Assembly (NCBI GenBank): GCA_947581865.1
Contig: CANPWA010000001.1
Location: 62,001 to 126,000, forward strand
Direction: 5' to 3'
Length of the DNA: 64,000 nt
Origin: an uncultured Acetatifactor sp.
GTDB taxonomy: Bacteria; Bacillota; Clostridia; Lachnospirales; Lachnospiraceae
Below, in pieces: positions 51,921-60,160 of this stretch. The position numbers and the translations under genes are program-made. Position 1 is the first letter of the stretch. Each line of letters opens with the position of its first letter. The notes under the pieces were generated by a model. It was not told where the DNA came from and made no database searches. It saw only the letters and a program-made list of their open reading frames with translations.

Positions 51921-53384
51921 TTGAGTGCAAATACCAATGAATATAATTTAAGACGTATGGAATCCTTCAAACGCCTGATCAACATTGCTCTGTCCGCGTT
52001 GTGTCTGGCTTTGGAGACAGGAATCTTCGCCTATCACTGGCTGGTTCATTTTCAGTACAGTGTGGTGGAATCTCTTCGTAATTTTGGTTATAAGGGGCAC
52101 ATTGTAGAGATTGCCTTTTATGGGCTGATCCTCTTGTTTTTGTCCGTCATGTACGGAGGAATGAGGCTGGGGTACCTCCGCAACTCGGAGCTGATATTTT
52201 CCCAGCTGTTTGCCACGATGCTTGCGCTGATGTTCATTTATGTGGAACTTTCCATTATGGCGCATCAGCCCTTTGTGCCCAAGGTGTTTGTCATGATGCT
52301 GGTGGAACAGACCGTGACGGTGATCATCTATACCAATATAGCGAACAAGATATACCGCAGTATCTTTCCGCCCAGGAAACTTCTTTTGATCCATGGGGAG
52401 CGTCCCATCGAGGACATTTACAATAAATTTGAAAGCCGGAGGGACAAGTATAGTATTGAGAAAACGCTGTGCATCCGGGAGGGAATGGAGCGTATCCGGC
52501 AGGAGATCCTTCACAGCTGGGAAAAGGGAGAGATCAATGCGGTGGTAGTCTGGGACGTCTCCACGTCGGAGCGGAATCAGATATTAAAATTCTGCTATGC
52601 GCGCTCTATCCGTATATACAGTATGCCGAAGATAACAGATGTTATTTTAGCGGGGGCGGAGATGCTCCACATTTTTGATTCACCGCTTTTGCTCACCAGG
52701 GAGTACAGTCTGAGCATGGAGCAGCGCTTTATCAAGCGCACGATCGATATTGTGTGTTCCCTTGCACTGTTAGTGATCACCTCTCCCATCATGCTGATCA
52801 CGGCCATCGCGGTAAAACTCTATGACGGAGGTCCTGTGCTGTACAAACAGATCCGGTGCACCAGAAACCAAAAAGAGTTTTCTATCATGAAATTCCGCAG
52901 TATGAAAATAGACGCGGAGAAGGACGGACAGGCCCGGCTCGCACAGAAGAATGACAGCCGCATCACCCCGGTGGGAAAGATCATCCGCAAGTGCAGGATA
53001 GACGAGCTTCCGCAGCTTGTCAATATTCTGGTGGGGGATATGTCGTTCATTGGTCCCAGACCGGAGAGACCGGAGATCATTAAACAGTATGTGGAGATCA
53101 TGCCGGAGTTTGAATACCGTACAAAGGTGAAGGCAGGGCTGGCGGGTTTTGCTCAGGTGTATGGGAAATATAACACCACGCCGTACGATAAATTAAAACT
53201 GGATTTGATTTATATTGAAAATTATTCTGTGTGGCTGGATTTGAAATTGATGCTTCTGACGCTGAAAGTCCTTTTCTGGCCGGACAGTACGGAAGGTGTG
53301 GAGAGCGATCAGATCACCGCTTTTAAGGAGGCGCGCAGTCAGGAGGGAGTCTCCGGGCAGGAAAGTGGTTTGGAGAGGAAATAA
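51921..53384 (+). CDS. Polyprenyl-phosphate hexose phosphotransferase (WbaP/WcaJ-like sugar transferase)
   Basis: This enzyme starts a repeat unit by moving sugar-phosphate to undecaprenyl phosphate. It has four N-terminal spans (about 20-135), a cytoplasmic nucleotide-binding-like domain (about 150-270) and the C-terminal sugar transferase domain with KRTIDIVCSLALLVITSPIM, GGPVLYKQIRCTRN, MKFRSMKIDAE, CRIDELPQLVNILVGDMS and GPRPERPE. The TTG at 51921 is preceded seven bases away by GGAGGG and gives 487 residues; an ATG at 51849 would add 24 residues without a ribosome site. The Wzz-like gene follows after three bases. Confidence 0.9.
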   Translation: MSANTNEYNLRRMESFKRLINIALSALCLALETGIFAYHWLVHFQYSVVESLRNFGYKGHIVEIAFYGLILLFLSVMYGGMRLGYLRNSELIFSQLFATMLALMFIYVELSIMAHQPFVPKVFVMMLVEQTVTVIIYTNIANKIYRSIFPPRKLLLIHGERPIEDIYNKFESRRDKYSIEKTLCIREGMERIRQEILHSWEKGEINAVVVWDVSTSERNQILKFCYARSIRIYSMPKITDVILAGAEMLHIFDSPLLLTREYSLSMEQRFIKRTIDIVCSLALLVITSPIMLITAIAVKLYDGGPVLYKQIRCTRNQKEFSIMKFRSMKIDAEKDGQARLAQKNDSRITPVGKIIRKCRIDELPQLVNILVGDMSFIGPRPERPEIIKQYVEIMPEFEYRTKVKAGLAGFAQVYGKYNTTPYDKLKLDLIYIENYSVWLDLKLMLLTLKVLFWPDSTEGVESDQITAFKEARSQEGVSGQESGLERK

Positions 53385-53387
53385 ACT

Positions 53388-54464
53388 ATGTGGGAAGGCA
53401 GTTATGAATCGGAACCTTTTGATCTGCGGCTGACGGTGCTGCGCATGTTCCGGAATCTCCGATGGATCGTGTTGTTTACGCTGTTGGGGACTTTGATCTT
53501 CGGCGGCGGATATTATGTGAAGAAGGTACTATTGGGTGAAAAGCCCAGGTATGAGCAGACGATCACCTGTAAAATCGAATATACCGATCCTCCGGTGCAG
53601 TCCGGGGACTACTACATCAATGAGATGACCTGGAATACCTATCTGGATTCCGGGGAATTCCGTCGTATGCTGTTCAATCTGCCGCAGTTTGCCACTATGG
53701 ATCTGGATCCGGGAATGATTGAGATGGAATTATCCGCGGCAGTGGCATCGGATATTCATGTGCCGTCGGTCACGGTGAGTACCTTTCATGAGAAAGCAAC
53801 AGAAATGTTCTCCGATGCCGTGCAGACGGTCCTGGAGGGCGAATTTGCGGAGAGTCTTCTGGAAGTAGCCTCCATCAGGGTGATTGACGTGAGTGACATC
53901 GCGCTGGTGAGACCGGATGTGCGCCCTCTCAGGGCAGTCATATTAAGCGCCCTGTTATCCTGTTTTTTTACGGTCATCATGATGCTTCTGCGGGAGATCG
54001 GGGCGGACAGCATCTGGCTTCCGGCAACCCTTCACAAAAGATACGGGCTAAAAACGCTGGGGACCATACACAGCGAAGAGTTTTGTGAAAATGCAGGATA
54101 TTTATTCAAAAATCTACAAAACATAGCGGTCTGTGCGGCGGATGACAAAATAAATCCACAGGATGCGACAAGATCCGTGAAAGAAATCATTCAGGGGAAT
54201 GAGAACCCACGGAAAAACTGGTTTGCGGTTCCCTCCCCCATCTTGTGCCCGGAAGCGGCCGGGACGCTGCGGCAGGCGGAGGGTGTGCTTTTGGTCGTGG
54301 AGGCGGGGATGAATGTGGGAAAGCCGCTGGAGCGCGTGCTGGAATATTTTGCCACCCAGGATGTGAAGGTGACGGCAGCGCTTTTGTGGAACGCGGATGA
54401 GGAGCTGATCCGAGAGTATTATTTTGCACGGACAAAAAAGAGGATGGAGACGAAAGCGGTATGA
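53388..54464 (+). CDS. Wzz-like chain-length protein with kinase-like tail lacking a P-loop
   Basis: This is a 358-residue membrane protein. The N-terminal span (about 24-45, LRWIVLFTLLGTLIFGGGYYV), a periplasm-equivalent domain (about 50-180, containing EYTDPPVQSGDYYINEMTW) and the second span (about 185-203) give the Wzz layout. The cytoplasmic C-terminus (about 210-358) resembles the fold of the tyrosine kinase partner, e.g. AEGVLLVVEAGMNVGKPLERVLEYF and AALLWNADEELI, but no GxxxxGKT P-loop or tyrosine cluster is present, so it is probably inactive as a kinase. AGAGGAAA precedes the ATG. It overlaps the following GT2 by four bases. Confidence 0.75.
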   Translation: MWEGSYESEPFDLRLTVLRMFRNLRWIVLFTLLGTLIFGGGYYVKKVLLGEKPRYEQTITCKIEYTDPPVQSGDYYINEMTWNTYLDSGEFRRMLFNLPQFATMDLDPGMIEMELSAAVASDIHVPSVTVSTFHEKATEMFSDAVQTVLEGEFAESLLEVASIRVIDVSDIALVRPDVRPLRAVILSALLSCFFTVIMMLLREIGADSIWLPATLHKRYGLKTLGTIHSEEFCENAGYLFKNLQNIAVCAADDKINPQDATRSVKEIIQGNENPRKNWFAVPSPILCPEAAGTLRQAEGVLLVVEAGMNVGKPLERVLEYFATQDVKVTAALLWNADEELIREYYFARTKKRMETKAV

Positions 54465-55273
54465 GCGTGGAAGTTTTGGCATCCGTGATGAATCAGGATA
54501 TGATGGCATTGGCAGAGCGGATGCAGCTGGGCTCGGATGCGGTGATCATCAATCAGTGCGATCGCAATGACGAGGCAAAGATGGAATACAGGGGGCATAC
54601 CATCCGTTTTTTCTCTTTTCCCGAGAGAGGGGTCGGCAGAAGCCGCAACGCGGCAATCGAGAGGGCGGATGGCGACATCTGCCTTTTTTCCGATGAGGAC
54701 ATTGTGTATGAGCAGGGCTACGCTGCCGCGGTGGAGGCAGAATTTGCGCGCAATCCCAAAGCGGACATGATTTTGTTTAACATTGATGTGGAAGAGCCCC
54801 GGAGGACTTATTTTATCACAGAGAGAAAACGGGTTCACTGGTACAACTGCGGGCGCTACGGCGCGGTGAGTTTCGCTGTGAGACGTGAGAGCCTTTTGCG
54901 GTCGGGAGTACGGTTTTCCCTGTTGTTTGGCGGGGGCGCCCGTTTCAGCAACGGGGAGGACAGCCTGTTTCTGAAAGAGTTTATGTCCAAGGGCGGCAAA
55001 GTTTACACGGCGCCCGTCCTCATCGGCAGGGAAGTGTCGGATCAGTCCAGCTGGTTTGAGGGGTATCAGGAAAAATTTTTTCATGACCGGGGAGTGTTGT
55101 ATCACTTTCTGTACGGTGTGATGGCGGTCCCCTTTTCCCTGCGGCTGCTGCTTGCACACCGAAAGACCATGTGCGCGGAGGTGTCAGTCGGACAGGCTCT
55201 CCGCTGGATGCGGGAGGGAATAAAAGAGGGCAGGAAACTGCGAAGGACGGAGGATTTGCCGGATGGAGAGTAG
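54461..55273 (+). CDS. GT2-like glycosyltransferase
   Basis: This 270-residue protein has a GT-A fold beginning atypically, MSVEVLASVMNQDMMALA, followed by AVIINQCDRND, GVGRSRNAAIERADGDI and FSDEDIVY, the DxD-like metal site. The later part GARFSNGEDSLFLKEFMSKGGKVYTAP resembles the acceptor side of GT2 enzymes. It overlaps the Wzz-like gene by four bases (ATGA) and the polymerase gene by 11, so the three are translated together. The sugar cannot be told. A basic C-terminus (RWMREGIKEGRKLRRTE) may bind the membrane. Confidence 0.85.
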   Translation: MSVEVLASVMNQDMMALAERMQLGSDAVIINQCDRNDEAKMEYRGHTIRFFSFPERGVGRSRNAAIERADGDICLFSDEDIVYEQGYAAAVEAEFARNPKADMILFNIDVEEPRRTYFITERKRVHWYNCGRYGAVSFAVRRESLLRSGVRFSLLFGGGARFSNGEDSLFLKEFMSKGGKVYTAPVLIGREVSDQSSWFEGYQEKFFHDRGVLYHFLYGVMAVPFSLRLLLAHRKTMCAEVSVGQALRWMREGIKEGRKLRRTEDLPDGE

Positions 55274-56381
55274 TGTTTTGGTCTACATCGGTCTTACGGT
55301 CACGACGGTGTATCTGGCTCTCTATGTGCGGGGATTTCAGGTGGCCGGGACCAAGAGAGGGACCCGCGCCCGCGCCAGAAGTATGGTGGGCGAATTTGCG
55401 ATCTTCTGTCTTTTGACGGGGGTATCCGCCTGCCGCATCGCGGTGGGAAATGATTACTGGGTCTACCGGTTCAATTTCCGCCTGATCGCCCAGGAAAGAC
55501 ATGTCTCCTCGGAATTTGGATTCAATCTGATCGTAAAATGGATGCAGAAGCTCTTTGGATATGACAATTATCTGCCGATTTTTGCACTGTTTTCCATACT
55601 TACTGTGTGGTTTTTTGTCCGGGCGCTGCATGGGCAGGCGGTTCATTATGCGTTTTCCCTGTTCCTTCTGATGACCGGGGGATACTATTTTAACAGTCTG
55701 AATACGGTGCGCTATTATCTCGCGCTCGCCATCGCACTGTACTCCATGCAATATGTGCTTCGCAGGGAATATGGCAAGTTTCTGCTGTGGATTTTGTTTG
55801 GAAGCATCTTCCATAAGTCGATCCTGCTGGTCATTCCGGTGTATCTGCTGGCTCATTTTCTGGCGGGTATCCGGTGGAAAAAATGGCATTGCGCGGTGTG
55901 TGCCGTTCTGGGGACCGCGCTGGTACTCAGCCTGATCTTCTGTCAGGATCTTTACAGGGAGATTGTGTTTTATTTTTATCCTTATTACCGCAATTCCGCC
56001 TTTGACACAGGCAGCATCTCATGGGTCAATGTGGCAAAGTGCGTGGGAACCCTGATGCTGGGGCTGCTCTGTTACAAAAGAGGGCTTAGCGGCAGCGGGA
56101 ACAGGAGCAATCGCTTTTATTTTTTCCTGAATGTGGCGGCATTGATAGTCTATCCCTGCGGCAGCTTCATCCCTGAGGTATCCAGAGTGGGGTATTACAT
56201 GATCATCTCGCAGATTTTTCTGATCCCCTCGCTGCTTGGCACTATGCGGAAGGGATGGTTTCAAAAATTTTGTTATACGGGCGTCATCGCCGCCTATATC
56301 CTTTATTTCGGGCTGCTGCTCAAGGGGATGTATGCAACAGATATCAGGCTGCTTCCCTATCTGAACTGGATTTTTAATTAG
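55263..56381 (+). CDS. EpsG-like polysaccharide polymerase
   Basis: This is a 372-residue polytopic membrane protein with about ten spans. Features of EpsG/Wzy-type polymerases: CRIAVGNDYWVYRFNF near the first external loop, EFGFNLIVKWMQKLFGYDNYLP, NTVRYYLALAIALYSMQYV and a short loop with GSIFHKSILLVIPVYLLA (the conserved FH.S). They join repeat units outside the membrane. It overlaps the GT2 gene by 11 bases. The double GT4 gene starts 60 bases after it, without a terminator between them. Confidence 0.85.
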   Translation: MESSVLVYIGLTVTTVYLALYVRGFQVAGTKRGTRARARSMVGEFAIFCLLTGVSACRIAVGNDYWVYRFNFRLIAQERHVSSEFGFNLIVKWMQKLFGYDNYLPIFALFSILTVWFFVRALHGQAVHYAFSLFLLMTGGYYFNSLNTVRYYLALAIALYSMQYVLRREYGKFLLWILFGSIFHKSILLVIPVYLLAHFLAGIRWKKWHCAVCAVLGTALVLSLIFCQDLYREIVFYFYPYYRNSAFDTGSISWVNVAKCVGTLMLGLLCYKRGLSGSGNRSNRFYFFLNVAALIVYPCGSFIPEVSRVGYYMIISQIFLIPSLLGTMRKGWFQKFCYTGVIAAYILYFGLLLKGMYATDIRLLPYLNWIFN

Positions 56382-56441
56382 ATTTGTGCCTGGCTGCAGA
56401 GAGGATGCGGCAGAGGGCTTTTGGAGAGACAGGAGAGCAAG

Positions 56442-59099
56442 ATGCGGGTACTTTGGCTGTGCAATATCATGCTTCCCATGATTGCGGAACAACTTCATAT
56501 GGAGGCAAGCAACAAGGAAGGGTGGCTTTCCGGGCTGGCGAATGTCGTGCTGGACAGACGCGGGGAGAACGGCATTGAACTGGCGGTGGTTTTTCCTGCC
56601 GCGCCCGGGCTTGCCCAGACCGGAGCCGAATGCCATGTGTACAATGGTATCCCTGTGTATAAAGGGATAGCGCGGACACCCATGGGGGAACTGTTATGGT
56701 ATGCCTTTGGGGAGGATGTGGTGAATCCCCATATCTATGATGAACATCTGGAACAGGGGCTTTATGAGATCACACAGGATTTTAAACCGGATGTGGTGCA
56801 TTGCTTTGGCACCGAATATCCGCATACCCTGGCAATGTGCAGGGTATTTCCTCACAAACAGCGTATTCTTGTGGGAATTCAGGGTTTGTGCAGGGTGTAC
56901 GCAGAGAACTATTTTGCCTCTCTTCCGGAGAAAGTGATTTGTTCGCGTACTCTGAGGGATGTATTGAAAAAAGACAGTATCCGGCAGCAGCAGCGGAAAT
57001 TTGCGCTCCGCGGCGAGATGGAATACGAAGCGGTGCGGCTGGCAGGAAATGTGACCGGACGCACCGCATGGGACAGATATTACACTTCAATATGGAACCC
57101 TGAGGCCCGGTATTTTGAAATGAACGAAACCCTGCGCCCGGATTTTTATACACAGAAATGGAGATGGGAGAACTGTGAGAAAAATTCCATTTTTCTCAGT
57201 CAGGGCGATTATCCCATCAAGGGGCTGCACTATATGCTGCAGGCTTTGCCCGCCATTCGCGCGCAGATTCCGGATGTGAAGGTCTATGTGGCAGGAAACA
57301 GCATCATCGGGGACCTTGGCCCGGCAAAGCGGTTGAAAATTTCTGCATACGGTCGCTATCTGCGCAGTCTGATCCGCAGGTACAGGCTGCAGGGGCAGGT
57401 TTGCTTTCTGGGCAGACTGAATGCACGGGAGATGAAGGAGCGCTATTTAAAGAGCAATTTGTTTGTCTGCTGCTCTTCCATTGAAAATTCTCCGAACTCG
57501 CTGGGGGAGGCAATGCTTTTGGGAGTACCTTGCGTCAGTGCGGATGTGGGAGGAATATCCAGCATTTTTACTGATAATAAGGATGGGATTTTGTATAAAG
57601 TGCATAAATTGTCTGAAAATAAATTTAATAACACATGTGATGAAAAATACAACGGATTATCGCTGGATGAAATTTCCAAAAATTTGGCAGATTCTGTTAT
57701 AAATATATTGTTAAATAAAGATTTAATAAATAGGTACTCAGATAATGCAAGAAATCATGCAAAAATCACCCATGATTCTGAGAAAAATTACCAAAAAATG
57801 ATGGAAATATACACAGAAATTGCAGGCACAGAACTTTCGTCAGAAAAAAAGAAAGAATCCTGTGGAGCGCCGGTATCCTTTGTTTTTGTGTCGAATTATA
57901 TCAATCACCATCAGATTCCTTTTTGCAATGCCATGTATGAAAGACTGAAGGGAAGTTTCGTATTTGTTCAGACGGAGCCGATGGAGGAAGAGCGCATCCG
58001 CATGGGGTGGCAAAAGCAGGATCAGCTTCCCTATGTAAAGTATTTTTATCAGGAAAGGGAACTTTGCAGGAAGCTGATCGCAGAGAGCGATGTGGTGCTC
58101 TTCGGCGGAACGGATGAGGAAAGTTATATCACCGAAAGGCTGAAAGCCCAAAAACCGGTGATCCGCTACAGTGAGCGTCTCTACAAAGAGGGACAGTGGA
58201 AGGCGGTCTCTCCCAGGGGGCTGATCAAAAAATACAGGGATCACACCCGATATAGGAAGAAACCGGTCTATCTGCTGTGTGCGGGGGCCTATGTGCCCTC
58301 TGATTTCCACATTGTGCGGGCATACTCCGGCAAAATGTTTAAATGGGGGTATTTTCCGGCCACCCGGCACTATGATGTGGACAGACTGATGGAGCAGAAG
58401 GAGCCGGGTTCCATTCTCTGGGCAGCCCGTTTTCTGGACTGGAAACATCCGGAGGCCGCTCTCGCCTGCGCCGCTTATCTCAGGGCGGCGGGATATTCCT
58501 TCCACATGAGGATCGCGGGCGACGGACAGATGCGTCCGCTGGTGGACAGGCTGCTGGAGGAATATGATCTGAAAGATCATGTGACGCTTTTGGGATATCG
58601 CAGCCCTGACGAAGTGCGTTCCCTCATGGAAAAATCCCGTATCTATCTTGCCACCAGTGACCGCCGGGAGGGATGGGGGGCGGTGCTCAATGAGGCGATG
58701 AACAGCGGATGTGCCGTAGTTGCGAGCCATATGATGGGGGCAGCTCCCTATCTGATCCGACAGGGTGAGAACGGCGTCATTTACCAAAACGGCGATCAGG
58801 GCAATCTCAATGGGATCGTGGAAGCGTTGCTGCAAGATGAGATTCTGTGTGAAGGCATGGGCAGGACTGCCATTGGCACTATAGAGTGTGAGTGGAACGC
58901 GGAAACCGCCGCGGACAGGTTGTTGGGATTCTGCCGGGGAAAAGGCTTTCTGGACGGAACCCTTCGGGAGGATTCCCGGGACGTATCTGCGGGGGAGATA
59001 AACTTACGGCAGAATATCCCCTTAGCAGGGCCGTGTTCTGAAGCAGAGGTGATCGGTGAGAGGAAGATGTTATGGAAAATCAGAAGGAAGGCTCTTTGA
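56442..59099 (+). CDS. Double GT4 glycosyltransferase fusion
   Basis: This 885-residue protein is made of two GT-B enzymes in one chain. The first (about 1-470) starts MRVLWLCNIMLPMIAEQLH and has the donor-site motif SIENSPNSLGEAMLLG (about 346-361) and VPCVSADVGGI. The second (about 478-850) starts PVSFVFVSNYINHHQIPF and has the second donor motif DRREGWGAVLNEAMNSG (about 739-755). Both E-x7-E patterns are kept, so both may be active, adding two sugars in succession. The last part of the first unit (residues 374-473) is coded by a very AT-rich stretch. The ATG at 56442 is preceded by AGGAGAG; a TTG at 56421 is less likely. The gene overlaps the next GT2 by 28 bases. Confidence 0.85.
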   Translation: MRVLWLCNIMLPMIAEQLHMEASNKEGWLSGLANVVLDRRGENGIELAVVFPAAPGLAQTGAECHVYNGIPVYKGIARTPMGELLWYAFGEDVVNPHIYDEHLEQGLYEITQDFKPDVVHCFGTEYPHTLAMCRVFPHKQRILVGIQGLCRVYAENYFASLPEKVICSRTLRDVLKKDSIRQQQRKFALRGEMEYEAVRLAGNVTGRTAWDRYYTSIWNPEARYFEMNETLRPDFYTQKWRWENCEKNSIFLSQGDYPIKGLHYMLQALPAIRAQIPDVKVYVAGNSIIGDLGPAKRLKISAYGRYLRSLIRRYRLQGQVCFLGRLNAREMKERYLKSNLFVCCSSIENSPNSLGEAMLLGVPCVSADVGGISSIFTDNKDGILYKVHKLSENKFNNTCDEKYNGLSLDEISKNLADSVINILLNKDLINRYSDNARNHAKITHDSEKNYQKMMEIYTEIAGTELSSEKKKESCGAPVSFVFVSNYINHHQIPFCNAMYERLKGSFVFVQTEPMEEERIRMGWQKQDQLPYVKYFYQERELCRKLIAESDVVLFGGTDEESYITERLKAQKPVIRYSERLYKEGQWKAVSPRGLIKKYRDHTRYRKKPVYLLCAGAYVPSDFHIVRAYSGKMFKWGYFPATRHYDVDRLMEQKEPGSILWAARFLDWKHPEAALACAAYLRAAGYSFHMRIAGDGQMRPLVDRLLEEYDLKDHVTLLGYRSPDEVRSLMEKSRIYLATSDRREGWGAVLNEAMNSGCAVVASHMMGAAPYLIRQGENGVIYQNGDQGNLNGIVEALLQDEILCEGMGRTAIGTIECEWNAETAADRLLGFCRGKGFLDGTLREDSRDVSAGEINLRQNIPLAGPCSEAEVIGERKMLWKIRRKAL
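57561..57860 (+). other. AT-rich segment (28% GC) within the double GT4 gene
   Basis: By hand count 84 of 300 bases are G or C (28%), against about 57% (60-base sample at 57241) and 65% (sample at 58441) on each side. Codons shift to AAA, AAT, ATA and TTA. It codes for the C-terminal helices of the first GT4 and ends near the junction to the second GT4. Confidence 0.85.
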
Positions 59100-60076
59100 T
59101 CAGTGTGATCATACCGGTATATAACACAAAAGAATACCTGAACCGGTGCGTGGGCTCCGTCTGCAGTCAGACTTATCCGGATCTGGAGATCCTTCTGGTG
59201 GACGACGGCTCCACGGACGGCTCCGGCGCGCTCTGTGACGAACTGGCACAGAAGGATTCCCGCATTCGTGTGCTGCACAAGGAAAACGGAGGTTCTTCCT
59301 CTGCCCGCAATCTGGGAATGGAGCATGCTGCGGGAGAGTATCTTGGGTTTGTGGACAGCGACGACTTTATTTCACCGCAGATGTATGAAAATCTGTATAA
59401 TGCCATGAAACATTACGGGGTCAGGGTGACACAGATCGGAAGGGAGGAAATAGATGAAAATGGAAACAGACTGCCGGACATCTGCACGCCTCCTGACAAA
59501 GCAGTGCGTATCGGACACAGAGATTTCCTGAAGGAATTGCTGATGCACCGCGCAGACTGCTCCTTCTGTACCAAACTTTTTCACAAAAGCGTGCTGGAGG
59601 GAAGAAGTTTCCCCCAGGGAGCGTTAAATGAGGATTTTCATTTTCTTGTACAGATGCTTCCCCGGATCGGTGAGATCGTCTCTCTCCCGGAACAGGCGTA
59701 CCATGTGTTTTATCGTCTGGGGAGCAATTCCCGCAGGCAGGACAGGGAACAGTTTTCCCGGGTGTTCGAAGATAATGTGCGCAATGCCGACATGGTGTTT
59801 GAATATGTGGACCGGGACGACAGGGAGCTGATCCAAATTGCCAAACGCTTTGGTATTTATCAGAGGATAGATTATCTGCTGCACATTCCCATTGGACAAA
59901 TGAATCATAAGAATGTATTCTATATGCAGGTAGTAAAGAATCTGCGCAAGAATTTCCTGGCAGGGCTGGCAAATCCGTATCTGACGGTTAAAAACAAGTT
60001 TTATCTGTCTCTGTTTGTGGCTGCGCCCAGGGGGGTGCGGAAGCTCCATAGGAAGATAAGAGGCTTTGACAAATAG
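59072..60076 (+). CDS. GT2 family glycosyltransferase
   Basis: This is a 334-residue GT-A enzyme. Seen: LISVIIPVYNTKEYLNRCV, LLVDDGSTDGSG, GGSSSARNLGMEHA and FVDSDDFISP (DxD), then an acceptor part with KLFHKSVLEGRSFPQGALNEDFHFL; a basic, hydrophobic C-terminus (NKFYLSLFVAAPRGVRKLHRKIRG) may dock to the membrane. AGAGGAAG precedes the ATG, which lies 28 bases inside the previous gene, so translation is coupled. It closes the row of sugar transferases; the following gene encodes a secreted hydrolase. Confidence 0.92.
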   Translation: MENQKEGSLISVIIPVYNTKEYLNRCVGSVCSQTYPDLEILLVDDGSTDGSGALCDELAQKDSRIRVLHKENGGSSSARNLGMEHAAGEYLGFVDSDDFISPQMYENLYNAMKHYGVRVTQIGREEIDENGNRLPDICTPPDKAVRIGHRDFLKELLMHRADCSFCTKLFHKSVLEGRSFPQGALNEDFHFLVQMLPRIGEIVSLPEQAYHVFYRLGSNSRRQDREQFSRVFEDNVRNADMVFEYVDRDDRELIQIAKRFGIYQRIDYLLHIPIGQMNHKNVFYMQVVKNLRKNFLAGLANPYLTVKNKFYLSLFVAAPRGVRKLHRKIRGFDK

Positions 60077-60160
60077 TACCATACCCCGGTCATGGAGGGA
60101 TATGCTAAAATATTTTTGACAAAAGAGTTGATAGGATCGTTATCAATGGAGGCTGATGAC

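Noticed and set aside
60061..60160. Promoter before the glucosaminidase gene (TTGACA at 60066 and 60116)
   Set aside because: Neither TTGACA has a -10 hexamer at 16-18 bases; read-through from the upstream glycosyltransferase genes is more likely.
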